A DNA stretch of 35,708 nucleotides from Clostridia bacterium (lineage in GTDB: Bacteria; Bacillota; Clostridia; Oscillospirales; CAG-272). Positions 29,344 to 35,708 of this stretch are shown piece after piece. The position numbers and the translations under genes are program-made. The notes under the pieces were generated by a model. The model searched no databases. It had not been told where the DNA came from and was given only the letters and a program-made list of their open reading frames with translations. Position 1 is the stretch's first letter. Every line of letters begins with the position of its first letter. Where the stretch lies: contig JAFUMU010000057.1 in the NCBI GenBank assembly GCA_017482495.1, positions 1 to 35,708 of the forward strand, given 5' to 3'.

Positions 29344-31266
29344 TCAATTATCGGTGGAAATTCCTTTTTCCTCTTCCTCATAAAGCTGCATCAGCCTGTC
29401 CTCGACAGTTATCCTTCTGTCGTCAAGCTCTGCCGCAAGCATATAATCCGTTGCCGCTTCTCCGAAGAGACGGTCGTTTATCTCTACAAGCTCGGCTTCA
29501 AGCTGTTCTATTTCTAGAAGCACCTTTTTATATCTTGCCTCTGCTTTACGTCTTTTGGCTTCTGCCTCCTTACGCCGGAGATAAAGCTCCTTGCCTGTTG
29601 GCTCGGTTACCGTTTTTTCATCGGTTGAAGACGGCACAGCAGCTGCTTCCGACTCTTTTTTTGCCACATATTCGTCGTATGTACCTCTGTAGTCAACCGT
29701 TTTTTCTCCAAGCTCGATTATCCTTGTAGCAAGTCGCTTCATAAAGTATCTGTCGTGAGAAACTGCGATAACCGTTCCCTCAAATGCGGTAACTGCATCC
29801 TCCAGTGCTTCTCTTGAGGCAATATCCAGGTGGTTTGTGGGCTCGTCCAATATAAGCACATTGGTTTCCGAAAGCATAAGCTTGGCAAAAGTAAGACGTG
29901 CTCTCTCTCCTCCGGAGAGGACGGAAACTGTTTTTTCAATATCGTCTCCTCTGAAACGGAAAAGTGCTAGAACGCTTCTCAGCTTTGTCTGCCCCATATC
30001 GGGATATGCGTCCCACAGCTCATCAAGCACTGTTTTCTCAGGGGAGAGGTTCTGGTTTTCCTGATCGTAGTAGCCTATCTTGACGTTGTAACCGAACTGA
30101 TAAACTCCTCCGGTCTGTGTCTGCTTTCCGAGAAGTATCTTAAGCAAAGTGGATTTTCCCGTGCCGTTTGCACCCACGATGAAAACTCTTTCTCTTTTCT
30201 TCACCTCAAAGGAAAGGTTTGAAAAGAGCTTGCGTCCGGGGAATGACATCTGCAGGTCTCGTACGGAAAGAACGTCGTTGCCTGTTTCGCCGCCCTGTGT
30301 GAAGGAAAAGCTGATACCGCCCGGTGCATCCTCGGGTCTCTCCACCTTCACCATTCTGTCGATCGCCTTCTGTCGGCTTTCTGCAGCGATGATATTACGT
30401 TCGCGGTTCCATCTTCTCTGCTGTTCTATATACTTTTCAAGGCGCTCTATCTCTCTCTGCTGATTGACGTATGCCCTCTCCTGAGCAAGTCTTGCCTCCT
30501 CCTTCTGACGGGTAAATTCCGTATAGGAGCATTTATAGAGCTTTGCTCTGCAGTTTTCAACATCCAAGGTCTTATTGGTGACCTTTTCAAGAAAATATCT
30601 GTCATGGCTGACCAGGATAACACTCTTTTTATATGCAGCAAGGTGACCTTCAAGCCAAAGCATGGTCTCCGTATCAAGATGGTTTGTAGGCTCGTCCAAA
30701 ATAAGGATATCAGGCTCGCGGTAAAGAAGTCTTGCCAGGGCAAGGCGTGTTCTTTGGCCTCCCGAAAGTGCATCGATCGGCATATTATGAGTTTCCTCAC
30801 CAAAGCCAAGGCGAGTTAGCAGACTTTTGCATCTTGATTTGTAGTGAAGTCCGCCGCCGTCGATAAATCTTGTATTGATTTTTTCAAATTCGCCCGAAAG
30901 GCGAACAAGCTCGTCTCCCTCTGCAACTTTAAGCTCCGCTTCTATACGCAGAAGCGCCGCCTCGTCACGAAGCAGAGAGGGAAATGCGGCATACATTTGG
31001 GAAATAACGGTATTATCTCCCTCATTTGATATTTTAAATGCGTCGTCCTGATAAAGGATGCCAACGCTTTTATCCTTTGCAATAAATACTGCTCCGTCCG
31101 TTGGCTCATATTCACCGCAAATAAGGCGAAGCAGTGTGGATTTACCGCTTCCGTTCACTCCTACAACGCCCAGTTTATCGTTATCTTCAATTGCAAATGA
31201 GACTCCCGTCAGTATATCTCTCGTGCCGACGGAAAATCCCACGTTGCTCAGTGTAAGTGAAATCAT
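29344..31266 (-). CDS. ABC-F family ATPase
   Basis: A 640-residue soluble protein with two ABC ATPase domains and no membrane helices, the ABC-F layout of ribosome-associated translation factors. Domain 1 has GVNGSGKSTLL (Walker A), LSGGQRTRLALARLL and LILDEPTNHLD. A linker rich in Arg/Glu follows (about 240-300), then domain 2 with GANGTGKSTLL, LSGGERARLTFAKLM and LILDEPTNHLD. The C-terminus (about 540-640) is a charged coiled coil. The domains are intact. It resembles housekeeping ABC-F proteins of the YdiF/Uup kind more than dedicated antibiotic-resistance types, though the two cannot be separated by eye. CGGAGA precedes the ATG. A terminator isolates it from the envelope cluster upstream. 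Confidence 0.92.
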   Translation of the reverse strand: MISLTLSNVGFSVGTRDILTGVSFAIEDNDKLGVVGVNGSGKSTLLRLICGEYEPTDGAVFIAKDKSVGILYQDDAFKISNEGDNTVISQMYAAFPSLLRDEAALLRIEAELKVAEGDELVRLSGEFEKINTRFIDGGGLHYKSRCKSLLTRLGFGEETHNMPIDALSGGQRTRLALARLLYREPDILILDEPTNHLDTETMLWLEGHLAAYKKSVILVSHDRYFLEKVTNKTLDVENCRAKLYKCSYTEFTRQKEEARLAQERAYVNQQREIERLEKYIEQQRRWNRERNIIAAESRQKAIDRMVKVERPEDAPGGISFSFTQGGETGNDVLSVRDLQMSFPGRKLFSNLSFEVKKRERVFIVGANGTGKSTLLKILLGKQTQTGGVYQFGYNVKIGYYDQENQNLSPEKTVLDELWDAYPDMGQTKLRSVLALFRFRGDDIEKTVSVLSGGERARLTFAKLMLSETNVLILDEPTNHLDIASREALEDAVTAFEGTVIAVSHDRYFMKRLATRIIELGEKTVDYRGTYDEYVAKKESEAAAVPSSTDEKTVTEPTGKELYLRRKEAEAKRRKAEARYKKVLLEIEQLEAELVEINDRLFGEAATDYMLAAELDDRRITVEDRLMQLYEEEEKGISTDN

Positions 31267-31303
31267 AAGTTCTCCGAAATGGTTTCTCTGTTGTCTGTTC
31301 GCT

Positions 31304-31338
31304 AAAATATTCCCCTCTCGTGAGGGGAATATTTTTTT
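31304..31338. terminator. Bidirectional terminator before the ABC-F gene
   Basis: AAAATATTCCCCTC (31304-31317), loop TCGT and GAGGGGAATATTTT (31322-31335), a perfect 14-bp stem with T-runs on either strand. On the minus strand it ends the TPM operon. Confidence 0.85.
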
Positions 31339-31382
31339 GTTTGCAATGGTTTGTTAAACTGACGTGAAACTGCAAGAAGCTT

Positions 31383-32285
31383 TTATCTTCGTCCGGCGCC
31401 TCCGCCTCGTGAGCCGCCTCCGCCAAATCCGCCGCCGCGGCCTCCGCCAAAGCCACCGCTGTGACCTCCTCCAAAACCACCAAAGCCGCCGCGGGGCGGT
31501 CTGTATCCGCCGTAGGGACCGTGATGATGATGGTGATGGTGGAATCTGGGACCTCCTGTGAAGATAAAGAAGGGCATTCTGAAGCCTCCTCCTCCGTATC
31601 CGCCGCCTCCGCCGTTTCCACCGTTTTTCATGCTTCTAAGGATACTGTATATCACAATAAAGATAAGGATAATACCAATTATCTTTATAAGCGAAACAAG
31701 CCCTCGGCTGACGGTGTTTACCACAGTATTGGTGCTTCCACCCTGAGAATACTTATATGTCTGTCCATCCCAGGAATCAGCATCGACTCCGTACAGATCT
31801 TCAAGACGTGAATATATCTCGTCAAAAAAATTCCTTGTTGCGGTATCGCAGTCGCCGCTGTCATACCAGGGATATACTCTGTTTTCAAGTATGGCAGTGA
31901 GAACGCCGGAGGAAAGCTCTCTTTCAAGTCCGGCTCCAACGGTACACCATATTCTTCCCGAGGAAGGCTCCATAGCAAGAAGCACGCCGTTATTAAGCTC
32001 CTTTGAGCCTATGCCCCATTTATTGAAGAGGTCGTATGCAAACACCTCCATATCGCTGTAGCCGGAATCGTTTACAGTTACAATAACTATCTGTGCTCCG
32101 CTAACAGCAAAAAGGGCATTACCCTTTTCAATAACATACTGCTCTGTTGAGGGAGCGAGCACCTTGGCATTATCAAGCACATAAACGTCCTTCGGCGCTT
32201 CGGGAAGAGATGCCGCAAATGAGGTAAAAACAAGGGACAGCAGGGTGAAAACTACCGCCGTCAGGGCAATTATTTTCTTTTTCAT
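31383..32285 (-). CDS. TPM-domain secreted/membrane protein with Gly-rich tail
   Basis: A 300-residue protein with a signal peptide (about 1-24, ending SFAASL), a TPM domain (about 33-165, with VYVLDNAKVLAP, GAQIVIVTV and FNKWGIGSKELNNGVLL), one membrane helix (about 200-216) and a Gly/Phe/Arg-rich tail (222-300). This matches the YgcG/TPM family found at bacterial membranes. The tail contains a run of seven His between GGPRF and GPYGG. The TPM domain would be outside the membrane and the Gly-rich tail inside. TPM proteins are often next to LemA proteins, as here: the LemA-like gene ends 8 bases upstream. A phosphatase label exists in databases for the fold, but its function is not settled. 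A terminator follows. Confidence 0.87.
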   Translation of the reverse strand: MKKKIIALTAVVFTLLSLVFTSFAASLPEAPKDVYVLDNAKVLAPSTEQYVIEKGNALFAVSGAQIVIVTVNDSGYSDMEVFAYDLFNKWGIGSKELNNGVLLAMEPSSGRIWCTVGAGLERELSSGVLTAILENRVYPWYDSGDCDTATRNFFDEIYSRLEDLYGVDADSWDGQTYKYSQGGSTNTVVNTVSRGLVSLIKIIGIILIFIVIYSILRSMKNGGNGGGGGYGGGGFRMPFFIFTGGPRFHHHHHHHGPYGGYRPPRGGFGGFGGGHSGGFGGGRGGGFGGGGSRGGGAGRR

Positions 32286-32293
32286 AGATCCCT

Positions 32294-32818
32294 TCAGAAT
32301 TCCACGGCGTAGCCAAGACCAAGCATTTTCCCCGCAAAGGTCTCTGCAGCGTCGTTATATTTTTTTGCCGCTTTGTTATATGCGTCGTACTTTTTCAGTA
32401 TTGATATGTCGTTGTCGATGCCTGCAAATGCCGCCTTTGCTTCAGCGCTGTAGCTGTCTGAGCGGTCCAGACGCTGATGCATAAGCGTAGCGCAGTTTCT
32501 CACATCATCAATGTTAACTGTGTCGTCTGCAATACCGTCGCCTTCGGGAAGAGCCTCAAGGCATTCCCTCAGCACAGATATTTCGCCGCAATTCCCCAGC
32601 ACTGCCTCGTATTCGGAAATAAAGGTGGATATATGGAGCTTCAGCATCTCAACCGTACCGCTGACGGTTTCTCCGTACTTATCCTTTTCCGTATATCTTT
32701 TTTCAACAGTGCTTTCTATTGAACTGATACTGCGAACAGTACCCAATACAACAGAAAGGACAATCGCCGCCGCCAATATGAGCGCCGCAGCAGCTCTGTT
32801 CTTTTTAAAAAAATCCAA
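32294..32818 (-). CDS. LemA-like membrane-anchored helical protein
   Basis: A 174-residue protein with one N-terminal membrane helix (about 9-28) and a long helical domain. The C-terminal stretch YNKAAKKYNDAAETFAG resembles the LemA motif in which two YN pairs sit in a helix before FAG or FPG. The overall similarity is low, so the family call rests on this motif, the length and the context. It lies 16 bases after telA and 8 bases before the TPM gene. The LemA-TPM neighbourhood is common in bacteria. The body should lie outside the membrane or at its surface. Function is unknown. Confidence 0.7.
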   Translation of the reverse strand: MDFFKKNRAAAALILAAAIVLSVVLGTVRSISSIESTVEKRYTEKDKYGETVSGTVEMLKLHISTFISEYEAVLGNCGEISVLRECLEALPEGDGIADDTVNIDDVRNCATLMHQRLDRSDSYSAEAKAAFAGIDNDISILKKYDAYNKAAKKYNDAAETFAGKMLGLGYAVEF

Positions 32819-32834
32819 TTTTTATGCCGCCTTC

Positions 32835-33971
32835 TTATTTCTTGGCAAGGAGCTTTTCGCGAAGCTCGCCCTCGATCTTGGCAAGCTCTCTTTCTGCCTC
32901 AGCTCTCTTGACCTTGCCCTCGTCCTGTATCTTCTGAACCTCGTCAAGAGTTTCAATAAGCTGCTGGTTTGTATACTGAAGTGTTTCCAGCTCAACGATA
33001 CCACGCTCACTCTCTCTTGCAATATCAACAGTACCCTGCTTAAGTGTGTCAGCATTCTTACGAAGAAGCTCGTTTGTCATATCCGTAACCGCTCTCTGAG
33101 CCTCCATTGCCTCGGTAGAGTGCTGGATACCCAAAGCAAGCACCATCTGATTTTTCCAGAGGGGGATAGTTGAAACGATAACGCTCTGTATCTTCTCTGT
33201 CATCATGGAGTTGTTGTTCTGAATAAGACGGATCTGAGGTGCCATCTGCATACAGATAGTACGTGTGAGCTCAAGATCATGTATCTTTCTCTCAAAGCGG
33301 AGGATCTGATTTTCAAAATCATTTGCCGCCTGAGCATCCTCGGGAGCCTTTGTCGCCTCAGCCTTTGCTCTCATTTGGGCAAGAGTAACCTCTCTCTCGT
33401 GCTTTATGCGCTTCTTGCCCGCTGCAATGTACATTGTCAGCTCCTTGAAATACTGCAGATTCAGCTCATACATTCTGTCGAGAGTTGCAATATCCTTCAT
33501 TAGGACTATCTGATGGTTTTCAAGAGATTCGACTATGCCGTCAACAGCCTTTTCGGCAGAGCTGTAACGTACCTTCAGAGCTTCTATCTTGCTTCCTGTT
33601 TTTTTGAAGAATCCGAAAAAGCCCTTCTTTTCCTCTGTTGTGAAATCCTTGAGCTTGAGGGTCAGGTCGCTTATCATATCGCTTATCTCGCCAAGGTCCT
33701 TTGTTTTTACGCCCTGAAGCGCGCTCTCGGAAAAGTCTGCTATCTTCTGCTGTGCGCCTGCACCGTACTGAAGGATAGCCGCGCTGTTTGTTATGTCTAT
33801 CTTCTCAGCGAAGGCATCCACTACCTTCTTTTCTTCCTCTGAAAGGGTATCCTCGATCTCAACGGCAGCAGGCTCATCCTTTTTCTCGGGAGCAGGTGCT
33901 GTGGCTGTAGCAGTTGCGCTTTCGTCAAAAACCAGTGTGGGCATTTCACCGCCAAATTTCATTTCGTCCAT
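32835..33971 (-). CDS. telA: TelA family (toxic anion resistance) protein
   Basis: A 378-residue soluble coiled-coil protein. After an acidic, Pro/Ala-rich start (about 10-40), the TelA domain begins near KVVDAFAEKIDI and runs through FGFFKKTGSKIEALKVRY (about 115-132) and PLWKNQMVLALGIQHSTEAM (about 270-289). These last phrases are strong family signatures. TelA proteins were named for tellurite resistance and are now linked to envelope stress and some antibiotics; a precise activity is not established. Its upstream neighbour encodes XpaC, a pair found in many Bacillota. It is the third gene of a five-gene minus-strand cluster, with gaps of 16 bases on each side. A long Lys/Glu-rich helix forms the C-terminus. 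Confidence 0.93.
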   Translation of the reverse strand: MDEMKFGGEMPTLVFDESATATATAPAPEKKDEPAAVEIEDTLSEEEKKVVDAFAEKIDITNSAAILQYGAGAQQKIADFSESALQGVKTKDLGEISDMISDLTLKLKDFTTEEKKGFFGFFKKTGSKIEALKVRYSSAEKAVDGIVESLENHQIVLMKDIATLDRMYELNLQYFKELTMYIAAGKKRIKHEREVTLAQMRAKAEATKAPEDAQAANDFENQILRFERKIHDLELTRTICMQMAPQIRLIQNNNSMMTEKIQSVIVSTIPLWKNQMVLALGIQHSTEAMEAQRAVTDMTNELLRKNADTLKQGTVDIARESERGIVELETLQYTNQQLIETLDEVQKIQDEGKVKRAEAERELAKIEGELREKLLAKK

Positions 33972-33987
33972 TCTATTTACCTCTCAG

Positions 33988-34629
33988 TCAGATTAATTTA
34001 TCGTTTTTTAGCATTGATTCAAGAACTGTAATGTCTGTATCTATATCAAGGGCATCATTTTCATAAAGAGCATCAAGGTGCTTTCTCAGCATATCGTCGA
34101 TACTGCGGAACGCTCCCTCGATACCCGAAAGAGTATCAGTTATATTCTTTTCCGCCGATTGCTGAGCTTTAAGGAATATATATTTGTCTGCAAGCTTGGA
34201 AACAGTAGGGAGATAATAATTGATAAGTCTTCTGCACTGCTTGGCGTCAGCCGGGTCGTGCTGAACGCTTTCTGCGATCTTTGCCAGTGTGATACGTATG
34301 CTTGCCACATCTGCCGCAAGCACCGGTGTAGCAACAGCCTCCAGTTTTTTCAGCTCCTGTGCTGAATCAAGCAAGCTGTTGGCTATCTCATCAGCAGTTT
34401 TGTCTCCTGTCATATAACGCTTCTCAGGCGCCTTCTCAAGGGAAATATAATACGGCTTAAGCTTATATGTGACTATACCCGCTGCCGCGCTTAATACGGC
34501 TATCAGTATATAGTGCCACACCTTATACATGGGGAAAAAGAGAGCCGCTATTATCCACACCGCAGAGGCTGCCCAATACGGATATGCAGTCTTTCTCTTG
34601 ACCTCTATCATTTCATCATTACTGTTCAT
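33988..34629 (-). CDS. XpaC family membrane protein
   Basis: About 213 residues from the ATG at 34629, which follows GGAGGAAGCAG and overlaps the stop of the upstream gene by 11 bases. A start eight residues earlier is possible. There are two adjacent membrane helices (about residues 20-57, SAVWIIAALFFPMYKVWHYILIAVL), a short linker and a helical domain with MTGDKTADEIANSLL. This is the pattern of the XpaC family, which includes the B. subtilis protein named for hydrolysis of an indolyl phosphate dye. It lies upstream of telA, its frequent partner, and probably forms a membrane complex with it. The activity is unproven. Confidence 0.85.
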   Translation of the reverse strand: MNSNDEMIEVKRKTAYPYWAASAVWIIAALFFPMYKVWHYILIAVLSAAAGIVTYKLKPYYISLEKAPEKRYMTGDKTADEIANSLLDSAQELKKLEAVATPVLAADVASIRITLAKIAESVQHDPADAKQCRRLINYYLPTVSKLADKYIFLKAQQSAEKNITDTLSGIEGAFRSIDDMLRKHLDALYENDALDIDTDITVLESMLKNDKLI

Positions 34630-35521
34630 CTGCTTCCTCCGCATCCTTGACATCGGTAGCTGTATCAGACTCAGCCTCCGCTACAGCCTCATCCGTTCCG
34701 TCACATTCAGCCTCTTCACACAGCTTAAAGGACATTGCTATATGATAAAGCTTTATCGCCGCAAGAAGGGAGAAGCCCGTTATCATACAGGTATCTACAA
34801 CTGACAGAGCAAAGCTGCCGGGATTGGTAAACTGTGTTACAAGGGAAGCCACTCCCAAAGGAGCGCCCATAACTACTGAAACTATGCATCCGAAAATAAG
34901 CTTGCCCAAAACAGGTCTCTCAAGATAAAGGCCGCAGTCAAAGGTGCTCATAAGTGAAAATGCCACGAAAACAAGCTGAGACACAAGCTTAGTAGTGCTG
35001 TTGAATGCGTCAGAGGTATCAAAATAAAGCTCCAGTACACGTATTATAAAATACAGGGGAATAAACATTGAAAACAGCTTAGCCATTTTGGAGCGGTACG
35101 CACCCTGCATTGCAAAAAGCAGCATTGAAGCTGCACCGATACATCCGAAAACACCTGCAAGAGTCGTGAGGAAAGAATATTTCTCGGGAAGCGTTACCCC
35201 GGGATCTGCAAATCCGAAAACAGAGGACGCAAGAAGGAGCGCTCCCGCAAAAACAGATACAAAGCTAACGGAAATACCTGCGCCCGCTTTTGTATCAACA
35301 CATACACCTTTTACAAGAAATGCCGGGATGATCCCTATTACCGCACCTGCCACCATAATGGCAAAGGAAGCTGTCATTAATACACTTCCCTGCGCAAAAT
35401 GACCGATGGAGCTGTCAAAATCCTTTTGCACAGCCTGTGTGAAAAGCAGGCTGCACACGATTGCCATGACCACTGCAATAATGCCGAAAACAAGGGTGAT
35501 AAATTTCTTCTGGTTGACCAT
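34619..35521 (-). CDS. Multi-helix membrane protein of unknown function
   Basis: About 300 residues with roughly eight hydrophobic segments: near residues 8-28, 42-67, 72-95, 100-125, 130-155, 170-195, 200-225 and 230-255. An acidic tail ends with repeated Glu/Asp/Ala stretches (AEADGTDEAVAEAESDTATD is the type). The start at 35521 (MVNQKK) is chosen because AAGAAGG lies upstream and a TATAAT at the right distance (35544-35549 region) would place the transcription start just before it. Longer reads from 35542 or 35620 would be nearly leaderless or lack a ribosome binding site. It is the first gene of the XpaC-TelA-LemA-TPM cluster and overlaps XpaC by 11 bases. No family was recognised; it may be the core membrane component of that cluster. 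Confidence 0.72.
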   Translation of the reverse strand: MVNQKKFITLVFGIIAVVMAIVCSLLFTQAVQKDFDSSIGHFAQGSVLMTASFAIMVAGAVIGIIPAFLVKGVCVDTKAGAGISVSFVSVFAGALLLASSVFGFADPGVTLPEKYSFLTTLAGVFGCIGAASMLLFAMQGAYRSKMAKLFSMFIPLYFIIRVLELYFDTSDAFNSTTKLVSQLVFVAFSLMSTFDCGLYLERPVLGKLIFGCIVSVVMGAPLGVASLVTQFTNPGSFALSVVDTCMITGFSLLAAIKLYHIAMSFKLCEEAECDGTDEAVAEAESDTATDVKDAEEADEQ

Positions 35522-35642
35522 TTGGATAAAAACCTTCTTCATATAATTATACAGTATACAGTTTATCACAATTTTATGTTCAAAGCAACAATTTTTTGTT
35601 GCTATTCTGTTATTTCCCACCGCAACAAAGCTTAATTTGCTG

Positions 35643-35671
35643 TTGACTAACTCATATTTGGGTGCTATAAT
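35643..35671 (+). promoter_or_regulatory. Strong promoter pointing out of the window
   Basis: TTGACT (35643-35648), 17 bases and a perfect TATAAT (35666-35671), with TGC before it (extended -10). GAGGT at the window's end looks like the ribosome binding site of a plus-strand gene that begins just beyond 35708. Confidence 0.82.
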
Positions 35672-35708
35672 TCTTTGAGTAGGTATTTGTTTATTATATG
35701 AGGTAAAA

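Overview
The window looks like chromosomal DNA of an anaerobic, probably gut-associated Clostridia member (Bacillota). The signs are strong AGGAGG-type ribosome binding sites, textbook TTGACA-17-TATAAT promoters, a DUF3794/LysM spore-coat protein of the SipL type, a lysine riboswitch driving dapA-dapB-lysA, and plant- or host-glycan glycosidases (GH36, GH31). No species can be named from the sequence alone. No rRNA, tRNA or CRISPR array was found.

Layout. Positions 1-2400 look like the right edge of an integrated element: the 3' end of a tyrosine recombinase, a lipoprotein, and a two-domain ricin-like/C39-like cysteine peptidase on the minus strand. From about 2450 the DNA looks like core genome. 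It starts with glycerol dehydrogenase gldA under a near-consensus promoter. A minus-strand run follows (11427 to 4038) of six closely packed genes: a repeat-bearing membrane protein, a DUF4097-like protein, a TSCPD protein, a GH31 glycosidase, a GyrI-like ligand-binding protein and a GH36 alpha-galactosidase. Next come trmB (+), then a minus-strand pair made of a fused alpha/beta-hydrolase-acyltransferase and a zinc-ribbon membrane protein, tspO (-), an apparently orphan mazF (+), a NahK-like sugar kinase (-) and the SipL-like gene (-). On the plus strand are glf with an overlapping HEPN-like/CBS gene, then pepD and a lipoprotein. On the minus strand are aroF, the riboswitch-controlled lysine operon, an ABC-F ATPase, and a five-gene envelope cluster (membrane protein, XpaC, TelA, LemA-like, TPM).

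Most unusual signal. Two convergent intergenic regions (about 3628-4022 and 16696-17064) each hold a cloverleaf-forming element. An outer stem encloses three hairpins with matching geometry: 9-bp stem/3-nt loop, long hairpin, and a GCGAC...GTCGC hairpin. The two copies differ in stem sequence but keep the pairing, which is the pattern of compensatory change. Each cloverleaf is flanked on both sides by members of a G-rich hairpin repeat family (AAAAGGTTTGGGGG...) pointing outward. A third convergent gap (24728-24856) has the two outward hairpins without a cloverleaf. I do not recognise this composite element.

Functional links. The lysine operon makes lysine/diaminopimelate under lysine feedback, next to aroF for aromatic amino acids. 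The two glycosidases share a run with a small-molecule-binding protein. The XpaC-TelA-LemA-TPM cluster suggests one membrane-associated stress module.
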